In this document: positions 8,512 to 16,981 of the stretch, in pieces
How positions within the stretch are numbered: the first letter of the stretch is position 1
How the letters are laid out: every line of letters begins with the position of its first letter
From: an uncultured Saprospiraceae bacterium
Lineage (GTDB): Bacteria > Bacteroidota > Bacteroidia > Chitinophagales > Saprospiraceae
Assembly: GCA_937928405.1 (NCBI GenBank)
Contig: CALFWZ010000044.1
Span: 1-51,873 of the forward strand
Direction: 5' to 3'
Length of the DNA: 51,873 nucleotides
Program-made: the position numbers and the translations under genes
The notes under the pieces: model-generated
What the model was told of the DNA's origin: nothing
Database searches by the model: none
Seen by the model: the letters and a program-made list of their open reading frames with translations, nothing else

Positions 8512-9375
8512 ATGAGACCAATGACACCTGCATTAGTTCTAATGTCTATCCTCTGGATTTTGGGAGGTTCTTATTTTTTGTCTAACCAATTCTGTCCTGC
8601 TGCCGCTGCTGGTCCAGCTACTAGCACTTTAAGTTTGATCGATGGAGATTTTAAAGCCACCTCTACTGGAAACTTTGGTTTTCAAAAAAGTGCCGCCGCA
8701 ATTTCCATGACAGATGATGCGAAAGAACAGTTTTTCAAAAAAACAGGCACTTACCTAAAAGCTAATCCTGAAAAAATGCTGGCACTTACTGGAATTTACG
8801 GTAGTGGTGAAGTTAACAAAACAGAATTTGGTAATCTAGGGATTGCTCGTGCTGAAGCAGTGAAGGCTGTTTTAGTTGAAAATGGTGCTACCGCTGATCA
8901 AATAACGACCGCTGGAATAGAAAAACCTACCCCTGGTTTTATTGATAAAAAATTATACAATGCCGTAGATTTTGAACTCTCTAGTAGTACAGCTGCATCA
9001 ACTACAGGAACAACACTCAATTTCGATGAGTCAAAAACTGTCTATTTTGAACAAGATCAAACCGAATTTTCTGCCGATGATGCTAAATTATTGGAAATTA
9101 TACAATACTTAGAATCTTACCTAATTACCAATCCTGATGCCATCGTTACGGTAAACGGTTACACAGATAATCAAGGTAGCTCTGAGGAAAAAATGAAAAT
9201 TGCTGAGAAAAGAGTAGAAAGAATTCGTAGAATTATTCGCTCTTACAAAAAAGGAAAAGTTTTCAGCTCTAGCCAAGTCGTTAGAAATCCAGTGGGCGCT
9301 CAAGATCCACAGGCCGATAACGAAACCGCTGAAGGTATCGCACTCAACAACCGCGTAACCATCACCATAGAATAA
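8512..9375 (+). CDS. OmpA-family outer-membrane/periplasmic protein
   Basis: 287 aa. The N-terminus has a membrane or signal segment (ALVLMSILWILGGSYFLSNQFC; the Cys at about 27 might be a lipid site but the box is poor). Two OmpA-like modules are visible. A divergent one spans about residues 60-160 (TYLKANPEKMLALTGIYG, LGIARAEAVKAVLVENG). A better one spans about 170-285 (TVYFEQDQTEFSADD, VTVNGYTDNQGSSEEKMKIAEKRVERI, LNNRVTITIE) and carries the TDN and NNRV peptidoglycan-binding signatures. OmpA-like domains bind peptidoglycan and tie the outer membrane to the wall. The gene has its own long leader and ends before a strong terminator, so it is probably monocistronic. Confidence 0.85.
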   Translation: MRPMTPALVLMSILWILGGSYFLSNQFCPAAAAGPATSTLSLIDGDFKATSTGNFGFQKSAAAISMTDDAKEQFFKKTGTYLKANPEKMLALTGIYGSGEVNKTEFGNLGIARAEAVKAVLVENGATADQITTAGIEKPTPGFIDKKLYNAVDFELSSSTAASTTGTTLNFDESKTVYFEQDQTEFSADDAKLLEIIQYLESYLITNPDAIVTVNGYTDNQGSSEEKMKIAEKRVERIRRIIRSYKKGKVFSSSQVVRNPVGAQDPQADNETAEGIALNNRVTITIE

Positions 9376-9398
9376 AAAATAATTATTCTTCATAGGAA

Positions 9399-9434
9399 AA
9401 AGAATGCACGAAATAACCATTTCGTGCATTCTTT
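9399..9434 (+). terminator. Rho-independent terminator after the OmpA-like gene
   Basis: A perfect 15-bp stem (aaagaatgcacgaaa, arms 9399-9413 and 9420-9434) with a 6-nt loop is followed by gtttta. It starts 23 bp after the stop codon at 9375. Confidence 0.88.
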
Positions 9435-9452
9435 GTTTTATATAAAAATAAA

Positions 9453-9540
9453 TTCAACGATTCAACGATTCAACGATTCAACGATTCAACGATTCAACGA
9501 TTCAACGATTCAACGATTCAACGATTCAACAATTCAATCA
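9453..9540. repeat. 8-bp tandem repeat (ttcaacga) at the SDR start
   Basis: Nine perfect copies of ttcaacga (9453-9524) are followed by two degenerate copies (ttcaacaa, ttcaatca). The array ends six bases before the ATG of the SDR gene, so it fills the ribosome-binding and leader region. An 8-bp unit changes spacing and frame when copy number changes. Confidence 0.95.
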
Positions 9541-9546
9541 CCCAAA

Positions 9547-10299
9547 ATGAAATTCAAAGATCAAGTAGCCATCATCACTGGAGCCTCCGCAGGGATAGGA
9601 AAAGCCACCGCAGAAGAATTTGCAGTACATGGTGCCATCGTCATCCTAGCAGATCGCAATGAAGCAGCCGGCCAAGCCCTCGCGGAAAAACTAGTAGCTC
9701 AAGGAGTCACCGCCACTTTTCATGCCACCGATGTTTCCAACCTAGCCTCCTTCGAAGCACTTTTTGAATTTTGTATGAATACCTATCAACGCTTAGATCA
9801 CCTGATCAACAACGCAGGGATTGCCAACGACTTTTCTTTTTTTGAATCCATTTCAGATGATGACTGGCATAAAATAATCGCCGTCAACCAAACCGGTGTT
9901 TTTTACGGTATGCGTGCCGCATTGAAAATCATGCGCGGACAAGGTTTTGGTTCGATTATAAATACCGCTTCCGCTGCTGGGATCGGCGCTGCTCCACGGA
10001 TGGGCGCCTACGCCGCTTCCAAACACGCCGTCGTCGGAATGACCAAAACTGCCGCTCACGAATACGGTAAGTTCAACGTTCGAATCAACGCCGTCTGTCC
10101 CTCGATCATCGAAACAGACATGGGAATGAGTGGTATAGAAGATGATCCTAAAGTTTATAAAATGATGGAAATGGCCGTTCCCATGAAACGATTTGGTAAA
10201 GCCAGTGAAGTAGCTAAAACGATTTGCTGGTTGTCTAGTGAAGAGGCTAGTTATCTGAATGGAGTAGCGTTGTCGGTGGACGGTGGGCTGAAGGCGTAG
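9547..10299 (+). CDS. Short-chain dehydrogenase/reductase (SDR)
   Basis: 250-aa classical SDR, the usual length. The NAD(P) site is TGASAGIG near residues 12-19, followed by NNAG (about 89-92), a Ser in the segment INTASAAG, and the catalytic YAASK (Tyr and Lys, about 157-161). The C-terminus SSEEASYLNGVALSVDGG is typical of 3-oxoacyl-ACP reductase-like and glucose-dehydrogenase-like SDRs. Substrate cannot be told from sequence. Asp or Glu preference for NAD+ is suggested by LADRNE after the second strand. ATG 9547 gives a normal SDR N-terminus. A longer in-frame reading would start inside the upstream terminator and translate the 8-bp repeat, so I reject it. Codons often end in C, unlike the AT-rich neighbours. 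Confidence 0.9.
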   Translation: MKFKDQVAIITGASAGIGKATAEEFAVHGAIVILADRNEAAGQALAEKLVAQGVTATFHATDVSNLASFEALFEFCMNTYQRLDHLINNAGIANDFSFFESISDDDWHKIIAVNQTGVFYGMRAALKIMRGQGFGSIINTASAAGIGAAPRMGAYAASKHAVVGMTKTAAHEYGKFNVRINAVCPSIIETDMGMSGIEDDPKVYKMMEMAVPMKRFGKASEVAKTICWLSSEEASYLNGVALSVDGGLKA

Positions 10300-10356
10300 A
10301 AGACAAGCGTTGTATATGTAACCGTTGCTGTCAATCAAAAAAAACAGATACTAACT

Positions 10357-11085
10357 TTGCCAACAGAAACAAAAAATTCAAGAATCAACTGTTACAAATG
10401 CATGCGGCCTTCCCGTTCCTGCCTTTGTAAATACCTTAATCCATTACAGACCAAGACTCGTTTTATCATTCTGATGCACCCGAAGGAATACAAAAGACAA
10501 AGAAACGGAACGGGACATATGACGAAGCTTCAACTTGAAAATTCAGAAATGTTTGTAGGCATTGATTTTACCAATCATAAACGAGTAAATGAAATACTGG
10601 AACAGCAACAAAACTGTTTTTTATTGTATCCAGGAAAAAATAGCTTCAATTTATCGGTAAGAGAAAGTTCAGCAATAAATTCATTTGTGGGCGACACTCC
10701 CTCCCTTTTTTTGCTCGATGGCACCTGGCCTTGTGCCCGTAAAATGCTTAAGCTGAGCAAGAACTTACAAAAACTAAAAAGAGTCAGTTTTGATAATAAC
10801 ATTAAATCGAAATTTATTTTTAAGCAGCAGCCAGATGCATTTTGTCTTAGTACGATTGAGTCCGTCTATACCGTTTTAAATCTATTGAAAAAAGCTGATT
10901 TTGAACACTGCGATACAAAAGATTTTCTCCTCCCTTTTGAAAAAATGATGGAGTACCAACTCGATTATATTCTAAATCCAAATAATGAACGTTATAGTGC
11001 TACTGCAAACAAAGAGATTCTTCCTAAGGTCAAGTACAAAGTAAATCCGCAAAGAAGTGTTATTTTTGAAGGAGAAGGCTCTTAG
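10357..11085 (+). CDS. DTW-domain protein (tRNA-uridine aminocarboxypropyltransferase family)
   Basis: 242 aa. The family signature is DGTWPCARKM at about residues 126-135 (the D-x-T-W core). Near the N-terminus are zinc-ligand-like cysteines in CYKCMRPSRSCLC, the LMHPKE segment and NGTGHMTKLQL, and near the C-terminus is LSTIESV. Proteins of this family (TapT/Tsr3-like superfamily) transfer the 3-amino-3-carboxypropyl group from SAM to uridine in tRNA to make acp3U. The start is TTG at 10357, since the cysteine motif follows within 12 residues and no ATG precedes it. The gene lies 57 bp after the SDR and may be co-transcribed with it, though a functional link is not obvious. Confidence 0.85.
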   Translation: MPTETKNSRINCYKCMRPSRSCLCKYLNPLQTKTRFIILMHPKEYKRQRNGTGHMTKLQLENSEMFVGIDFTNHKRVNEILEQQQNCFLLYPGKNSFNLSVRESSAINSFVGDTPSLFLLDGTWPCARKMLKLSKNLQKLKRVSFDNNIKSKFIFKQQPDAFCLSTIESVYTVLNLLKKADFEHCDTKDFLLPFEKMMEYQLDYILNPNNERYSATANKEILPKVKYKVNPQRSVIFEGEGS

Positions 11086-11178
11086 ATTAATGGAGTGGCA
11101 TTGTCTTTTTATAAACAAATAAAACTGTAGAAAATGCAAAAATACTTTATCTTTAAGGTAGAATAAAATAAAAAATAG

Positions 11179-11913
11179 ATGATACGTTTTTATACTCCAA
11201 TCTTACTTTTGCAGATGTTCTGTTTATATCATGCCTATACTTCAAATACGGATAGAAAATGGTTTTGGATAATCATTTTTTTTCCATTCATCGGAAGTCT
11301 AATTTATCTTTATGATACCTTTTATACCAGAAACAATATCGACAATTTATCAGAAGGTGTAAAAACTGCTTTTATTGGTAATTACAAAATTGATAAATTA
11401 GAAAAACAATTAAAATACTCCGATACCGTTTCGAATAAAATCGAACTAGCAGATGAACAAGCCCTAGTAGGAAATTATGATAGAGCATTGAATTTATATA
11501 AATCCTGTTTGGAAGGTGTTCATAAAAATGATGCTAAATTATTAATTCGAATACTAAATACTAGTTATCTCAAGAAAGATTATAGCGCAGCCATTCATTA
11601 CGGAGAGCAAATAGTTGATGAAAAACTATTTAATAATTCAGAGGAAAAATTGGCGTTAGCATGGTCATATTATCATGAAGATAAGATGGATAAAGCCGAG
11701 GAGAAGTTTAAAGAAATGGACTTAAGATTCTCAAATTATCAACAAAGACTAGAGTATTCCAACTTTCTAAACTTAACCAATAGATCCGCTGAAGGTAGCT
11801 CAATCTTACAAGATTTAATAGATGAAATTGACTCTATGGATAATTACGAAAAGCGATCTAAGAAAAATATTTATAAAGAAATAAAGAGGATGGCGCAGGA
11901 GTTATCAGCTTAA
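11179..11913 (+). CDS. TPR-containing inner-membrane protein
   Basis: 244 aa. Two hydrophobic helices are visible at about residues 3-18 (FYTPILLLQMFCLYHA) and 27-44 (WFWIIIFFPFIGSLIYLY). Their spacing resembles the N-terminal membrane domain of cardiolipin-synthase-like (PLDc_N) proteins. Residues about 85-235 are helical repeats of tetratricopeptide type (ADEQALVGNYDRALNLYKSCL, LALAWSYYHEDKMDKAEEKF). TPRs mediate protein contacts on the cytoplasmic face. No partner is identifiable. The gene stands alone between the DTW gene and a lipoprotein gene. Confidence 0.7.
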   Translation: MIRFYTPILLLQMFCLYHAYTSNTDRKWFWIIIFFPFIGSLIYLYDTFYTRNNIDNLSEGVKTAFIGNYKIDKLEKQLKYSDTVSNKIELADEQALVGNYDRALNLYKSCLEGVHKNDAKLLIRILNTSYLKKDYSAAIHYGEQIVDEKLFNNSEEKLALAWSYYHEDKMDKAEEKFKEMDLRFSNYQQRLEYSNFLNLTNRSAEGSSILQDLIDEIDSMDNYEKRSKKNIYKEIKRMAQELSA

Positions 11914-11991
11914 TATTTATTGAGTATTTCTAAAATTATAGGTACTAATTAACTAGGTTATTCTGAATAATAATTTTTTAAACTAAAAAAC

Positions 11992-12744
11992 ATGGAAAAA
12001 AAATTATTGCTATGTCCTCTAATCTTTTTCTTACTTTTTTGCTCTTGTAAAGATGATGAGTTAGTTATTCCTCATCATGTTGTCTCAGGTATTTTACCAA
12101 TGGAAATTAAAAATGTAGGAAATTCTTTTGGTCAAGATGAAATAAAATTTTCTTATCAAGATTGTCAGGTTTTAAGGATTGGAAACAAGTCATATGAATA
12201 CTTGGATGGTAAAGTAAATCGAATTTACCTTGGACCCGAAAGATATATGGAGTTTGAATATGATGAATATAATCGCGTTGTAGGTTTTGAACACTACATA
12301 ATTCCTTGGAATGGAGATTCACTTGTTATGAATGATCAAAAAATGATTATTTATTCGGAAGATATCATCACGGAATTTAAAGATATTGATGATATGGAAA
12401 CTAACATTGTATATCATAACAATTCTACCGGAAACACGGATTCAATCGAAGTATATAACAATGAGTCTCAATTAATTAAAATATACAAATATGAATATGA
12501 CTTAATGAATAATACATATTTGAATTTGAAAATACCTTTATTCGGTGCTTTAGAAATGGTAGAGAGAAGTAATAAGAACAACATAACCAGAAAACTTGTG
12601 CAAGTATTTGGAGATGATCCATATTCCTTTGACTTTAGATATGAGTATACTTACAATGTTGATAATTATCCTATTGAAGTAGTTATTTCAGGTACTACGC
12701 TTGGAGCTACAAATCAAACCATTACTTATCAAACATGTAATTAG
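11992..12744 (+). CDS. Predicted lipoprotein of unknown function
   Basis: 250 aa. A signal peptide with lipobox is clear: a basic start, MEKK, a hydrophobic core (LLLCPLIFFLLF) and C-S-C-KDDE, so Cys near residues 17-19 should be lipidated and the protein sent to the periplasm or outer membrane. The body contains Tyr-rich short repeats (YEYLDGKVNRIYLG, FEYDEYNRVVGFEH, YKYEYDLMNN) that resemble the YD/RHS-type or DUF4595-like beta-strand repeats of Bacteroidota lipoproteins. I cannot assign a ligand. It ends at 12744 with no obvious terminator and a 360-bp gap follows. Confidence 0.7.
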   Translation: MEKKLLLCPLIFFLLFCSCKDDELVIPHHVVSGILPMEIKNVGNSFGQDEIKFSYQDCQVLRIGNKSYEYLDGKVNRIYLGPERYMEFEYDEYNRVVGFEHYIIPWNGDSLVMNDQKMIIYSEDIITEFKDIDDMETNIVYHNNSTGNTDSIEVYNNESQLIKIYKYEYDLMNNTYLNLKIPLFGALEMVERSNKNNITRKLVQVFGDDPYSFDFRYEYTYNVDNYPIEVVISGTTLGATNQTITYQTCN

Positions 12745-13106
12745 ATGAAATTATAAATTGAGATTGGGCTTAGAATTGAGCTGATTGGTGCTAAATAATT
12801 GCTACAAAGCTTAAAGCATTCGTACATTCAATCTACACATCCACCAATCCGCAAATCAAATCCGTATTCTAGCCATTTCCCACCAAAATCACCCTAATTC
12901 CCGCCGATTACCTAAATAATCAACCGCAACTGGTTTATTCTTCGTATTCTTGCACCTAATTTAGAAAAAGGATGCTGTACAGGAAGTATGGTGCCTATCA
13001 TTTCGTAACAGTTTAGAGTTCAAGCAAATTCCAGCCGATGGTTAACGGTTAACCAAGTTGCTGACCATCTTGCTGGACCGGATCGTTACATAAAATTATT
13101 TTAATT
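12745..13106. other. Intergenic region with structured leader of the DEAD-box helicase gene
   Basis: About 360 bp. No ORF is apparent. A weak -7 element TATTCTTG is at 12945-12952. The last 80 bases hold nested complementary segments (see 13031-13076), consistent with a long 5' leader. Confidence 0.5.
13031..13076 (+). promoter_or_regulatory. Structured 5' leader element upstream of the helicase
   Basis: Nested complementarity: ccagc (13031-13035) with gctgg (13072-13076); gatggt (13037-13042) with accatc (13064-13069); and an overlapping perfect 15-nt palindrome ggttaacggttaacc (13040-13054) that could form a competing hairpin. The element ends 30 nt before the ATG. Cold-shock DEAD-box helicase mRNAs in other bacteria have long structured leaders; a similar role here is inferred. 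Confidence 0.4.
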
Positions 13107-14960
13107 ATGAGCGATTTTGCGGCCACGGGCCTAAACGAGGACTTGGTAAAAGCAGTAACGGAATTAGGATTTGAATCTCCGACGCCCATCCAAGCTAAAG
13201 CCATTCCTATTTTACTGGACTCCGAGCGAGATTTAGTGGCGCTAGCCCAAACAGGAACTGGAAAAACGGCCGCCTTTGGATTACCAGCACTTCATAAAGT
13301 TGATACCAACTCAAAAGATACCCAAGTTATTATTCTTTGTCCTACCCGTGAACTGGCTATCCAGATTACGCGAGATTTAGAATCTTATGCTAAATATGCT
13401 CGTCAGATAAAAATCATGGCAGCCTACGGTGGCACGAGTATCGAACCCCAACTGCGAGCCTTGCGCAATGGCGTCCACGTTTTGGTAGGAACGCCAGGTA
13501 GAACAAAAGATTTATTAAAAAGAAAAAAACTAAGGTTGGATGCGATCCAAACCGTCATCTTAGATGAAGCGGATGAGATGTTGACCATGGGGTTTAAAGA
13601 AGAATTGGATGCGATTCTTTCACAAACGCCAGAGGAAAAACAAACCTTATTATTTTCGGCTACGATCTCTAACGAAGTCTCTAGAATTGCCAAGCAATAT
13701 ATGACGGATGCGGAAGAGATTTCCGTTGCTCGTGTGAATGCTGGAGCGAGTACCGTCGAACACTGGTATTATTATGTAATGGCCAGAGATAAATATGAAA
13801 CACTCAAGCGAATTGCAGATATCAATCCAGATATTTATGGAATTGTTTTTTGTCGAACGCGTAGAGAAACCCAAGATATAGCTGCTCGTTTGATGTCAGA
13901 TGGATATAATGCCGACGTACTTAATGGCGATCTTTCTCAGGCTCAGCGAGATGAAGTGATGAATCGTTTTAGAACTCGACACCTTCAGATATTGGTTGCC
14001 ACCGATGTGGCCGCGCGAGGATTGGATGTAACAGACCTTACACATGTGATCAACTATAATTTGCCGGATGATCCAGAGGTATATGTACACCGTTCTGGTC
14101 GTACCGGACGTGCGGGCAAAAGTGGTATTTCGATTGCCATTATCCACTCTAGAGAGAAAAGAAAAATGCGCGATGCCGAAAGAAAAGCAGGCATTAAATT
14201 TCAACGAAAATCCGTGCCATCGGGCCGTGAAATTTGTCAAGTTCAACTGATGAAAGTGATTGATAAAATTCAAGAAGTCGAAGTTAACGAAAAAGAAATT
14301 GGACCTTTCTTGCCAGATATTTATGCGAAGTTAGAGGATATGGATCGGGAAGAATTGATCCGACGCTTTGTCTCTACCGAGTTTAATCGCTTTTTAGAAT
14401 ATTATAAAACCGCTCGTAATTTAGATGGTAATGAGGATAGCCGAGGAGGAGATAGAAGAGATCGCAACGAACGCCGTAGCGACCGAGGTAGAGATCGTCG
14501 CGCCAACAACCGCTCCAATCGAGAACAATCAGAACGTCGGGTTAAAAATGAGTCAGAAAAACCATTTCGACCGACTCGGACTCCCGTCAGAAATGCCAAA
14601 TTCGCCAAGGTCGTCGTCAGTATGGGCAGCAACCAAAAAATGCACCCTGCTAGGCTCATCGGCTTAATCAACAACACCTTAGATTCTAGCGACGCTACCA
14701 TCGGTCGAATTAATATTCAGGATAAGGTTTCTTATTTCGAAATAGAAAAAGAATACGCAGATAAGTTGATTGAAGGATTACGTGGTCAAGTAGTCGATGG
14801 TCAAAAACTTATGGCTGATGCGTCAGAAGGTGCACCGATGCCGCAAAAGAAAAGCAAAGGCAGAAAGCCAAAACCTTTTAACCCTAATCGTCCACCAGAC
14901 TTTAAGAAGAGAAAGAAAAAAGCAAGACATCGTAAAGGTGGTGGGAGTAAGAAAGGGTAG
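13107..14960 (+). CDS. deaD: DEAD-box ATP-dependent RNA helicase (CsdA/DeaD-like)
   Basis: 617 aa. All helicase motifs are present: Q motif (GFESPTPIQAKAIPIL), motif I AQTGTGKT (about 46-53), PTRELAIQ, GTPGR, motif II DEAD (about 153-156), SAT, and HRSGRTGRAG in the second RecA lobe. A DeaD-like helical region follows. Then comes an Arg/Asp-rich linker (about 440-490, RGGDRRDRNERRSDRGR) and a DbpA-type RNA-binding domain (about 497-575, RLIGLINNTLDSSDATIGRI). The last about 40 residues are very basic. Such proteins unwind structured RNA in ribosome assembly and cold adaptation in the cytoplasm. A structured leader upstream suggests post-transcriptional control. A large palindrome about 130 bp downstream may end the transcript. 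Confidence 0.95.
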   Translation: MSDFAATGLNEDLVKAVTELGFESPTPIQAKAIPILLDSERDLVALAQTGTGKTAAFGLPALHKVDTNSKDTQVIILCPTRELAIQITRDLESYAKYARQIKIMAAYGGTSIEPQLRALRNGVHVLVGTPGRTKDLLKRKKLRLDAIQTVILDEADEMLTMGFKEELDAILSQTPEEKQTLLFSATISNEVSRIAKQYMTDAEEISVARVNAGASTVEHWYYYVMARDKYETLKRIADINPDIYGIVFCRTRRETQDIAARLMSDGYNADVLNGDLSQAQRDEVMNRFRTRHLQILVATDVAARGLDVTDLTHVINYNLPDDPEVYVHRSGRTGRAGKSGISIAIIHSREKRKMRDAERKAGIKFQRKSVPSGREICQVQLMKVIDKIQEVEVNEKEIGPFLPDIYAKLEDMDREELIRRFVSTEFNRFLEYYKTARNLDGNEDSRGGDRRDRNERRSDRGRDRRANNRSNREQSERRVKNESEKPFRPTRTPVRNAKFAKVVVSMGSNQKMHPARLIGLINNTLDSSDATIGRINIQDKVSYFEIEKEYADKLIEGLRGQVVDGQKLMADASEGAPMPQKKSKGRKPKPFNPNRPPDFKKRKKKARHRKGGGSKKG

Positions 14961-15068
14961 AAGGTTGGAACCTTAGAAGATGTAATGATAACGTGTGTCA
15001 TCCCGAATTTTGCCATCATCATTTAACCTGATGGTTTAGACCTAAACGTAGCGTTTTTTTGCTGGTTT

Positions 15069-15141
15069 GCCAGTTGGCTTTTAGCTAGTTGGCGCTCTTT
15101 TTACGTAAAAAGAGCGCCAACAGGCCAACAGGACAACTGGC
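15069..15141. repeat. Large nested inverted repeat with 34-bp perfect palindrome
   Basis: A perfect palindrome with no loop occupies 15088-15121 (half-site gttggcgctctttttac). It is nested in outer arms gccagttg (15069-15076) and caactggc (15134-15141). It sits in the gap between the helicase gene and the convergent WG-repeat gene, so it could act as a bidirectional terminator, although the T-runs are inside the stem. Confidence 0.85.
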
Positions 15142-15186
15142 ATTTTCTAAAGGAAAAATTCGGAAAAATTATGTTGATAATATTCC

Positions 15187-16749
15187 TCAATAAGGGGAGT
15201 TAATCTCTTTTCCTGTCTTATCGATATAGAATGTTTTGCCATTGAGTTGAACTTGTGATTTTCCAAAAGTAAATGGTTTTGCAGCATCATAAATTAGTTC
15301 AATAGTTTCAGCTCCATTGGTATCTACAAACCCCCATTTTCCATCAAGTTGAATCCTTGCAAGCCCATCCGAAAAACCCTTCAAAACGTCATATTTCGGT
15401 GGAATCAAAAATGTCCCGTCTAATTTTGCATATCCAAGTTTATGGTCTTTTTTTACTAAGAGTAGATGTTCGGGAAAATAATGTCCTTTTGATTTAGAAC
15501 TTATGCTATCATACTCGAGGGGTAAAATATTTTCGCATTTTAAATTGAATACACCCAATTTGTCCTTCTTTTTACCGATAAAAAATCTTTGACCTACGTA
15601 TAAAGAATCAAATTCAATGGGAAGGAGTAAAGTCTGATTTTTATCAATAGCTCCCCACTTATTGTCTTCCTTAATAATTGCCACGGAACTTGAAGGTATT
15701 ATGTAGTGTGGATGTTCGAATGTTGGTATATTCGCAACAACTGAAGCGAGTGTAAATCTGTAAAATGGACGCCCATCTTTCTTTAGGATACCGTATAGAT
15801 TATCCTTCTTTAGTAAGAAATAAGTAATAGCATCAATAAGTATTGTTTTTATTTCTTCGTATTTGCATTCTAGAATTAGTTCCTTTTTTTGGAGCGCACA
15901 AAGACCATATTTGTTGTTTTTTTTTAGGATAAAATAATTTTCATTAAATCGGTTATGGTCAAGTAGTTTTATGGTATCATAAATTGTTTCTTGCTCAACA
16001 ATACCATTGCCGTCTGAAATGCCAAATTTTCCATCTTTTTTTAATAAGAAAAATAATTCTAAAGGTTCATTGAATTTTCTTTTATGCTTTTTATTATATG
16101 AAATTTTTAGGTCCTGAATCTCATCATAGATAGTAGGTAAAACCAATTTAAAGCTATCGTTAATCACGCCATATTTATTGGATTTTTTTGCAATATAGCG
16201 GCTATTATTTTTAGTATATATCAAATCTTCATATTCTATCGGAATAAGTTTTTCACCAGTTTTTCTGATCATTCCCCATTTACCATTCCTCTTCACCATT
16301 ATTTTATCTCCTTTTATCCAAAAATCATCATATTCAACTGGCAATAATTCATTAAATTGATAATCAAGAATACCCCATTTGTCATTATGTTTTAATATAA
16401 AACATTCACAATTACTTGACCGCATAAACTTGGAGTAGTGAAAAGGAAGGATTTCTTTATTATTATTATCAATGACGCCCCATTTATCATCTTTTTTAGC
16501 TAAATAATATGCTTTATTTTTTAAATGTAAATAATGAAGGGATTGATATTCGTATTTGGTCTTTTTGGGTTTTTCTTCGTTTTTAATTCCCCATAATTCA
16601 TTTTTATTTGATTTTACAATGCCAAACTCTCCATTAGCATAGATAAGTTTCTTTCCAAAAAAACCTTTGTTTACTCTTTTCTCATTTTGTGCATATAAGT
16701 TATTGGAAAAAGAAACAATCAATAAAAGACAAATTATCTTAATATTCAT
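15187..16749 (-). CDS. Secreted WG-repeat protein
   Basis: 520 aa from ATG 16749, chosen because it gives a clean signal peptide (MNIKIICLLLIVSFSNNLYAQ) ending in YAQ; an upstream ATG at 16860 would add 37 non-signal residues. The body is about a dozen WG (or YG/LG) repeats of about 40 residues: DKWGVID, DKWGILD, GKWGMIR, NKYGVIN, GKFGISD, NKYGLCA, NLYGILK, NKWGAID, DKLGVFN, GKWGFVD. WG repeats are predicted beta-rich ligand-binding repeats of the KWG family. Secretion is expected but no T9SS sorting tail is seen, so a periplasmic location is likely. The substrate is unknown. Confidence 0.82.
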   Translation of the reverse strand: MNIKIICLLLIVSFSNNLYAQNEKRVNKGFFGKKLIYANGEFGIVKSNKNELWGIKNEEKPKKTKYEYQSLHYLHLKNKAYYLAKKDDKWGVIDNNNKEILPFHYSKFMRSSNCECFILKHNDKWGILDYQFNELLPVEYDDFWIKGDKIMVKRNGKWGMIRKTGEKLIPIEYEDLIYTKNNSRYIAKKSNKYGVINDSFKLVLPTIYDEIQDLKISYNKKHKRKFNEPLELFFLLKKDGKFGISDGNGIVEQETIYDTIKLLDHNRFNENYFILKKNNKYGLCALQKKELILECKYEEIKTILIDAITYFLLKKDNLYGILKKDGRPFYRFTLASVVANIPTFEHPHYIIPSSSVAIIKEDNKWGAIDKNQTLLLPIEFDSLYVGQRFFIGKKKDKLGVFNLKCENILPLEYDSISSKSKGHYFPEHLLLVKKDHKLGYAKLDGTFLIPPKYDVLKGFSDGLARIQLDGKWGFVDTNGAETIELIYDAAKPFTFGKSQVQLNGKTFYIDKTGKEINSPY

Positions 16750-16981
16750 ATTTTTTTTTGAACTAAAAGATTTTGGAACAGTCCCAATTGAAATTAAATT
16801 TTCTAAAAAAAACACCACCTCCCTCAAAATCGACAACCCCGCTGCGGCTCTGGGCGACAAGTATCTAACTCAACCCTAGATAAGAACTACCCGAACATGC
16901 ACCCATCTCCCCTCAAAATCGACAAGGCCCTCTGCGTTCTCTGCGCCTCTACGCAATAAAAAAATTAAAGAGCCTCTCCCT

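Noticed and set aside
9453..9540. Possible CRISPR array
   Set aside because: Units are contiguous 8-mers without spacers and no cas gene is in the window.
9424..9546. N-terminal extension of the SDR reading through the 8-bp repeat
   Set aside because: Its GTG start lies in the right arm of the upstream terminator and the extra residues are just translated repeat; ATG 9547 gives a normal SDR start.
13424..14273. Minus-strand open frames opposite the helicase
   Set aside because: No recognisable protein sequence, and the plus-strand helicase is unmistakable over the whole stretch.
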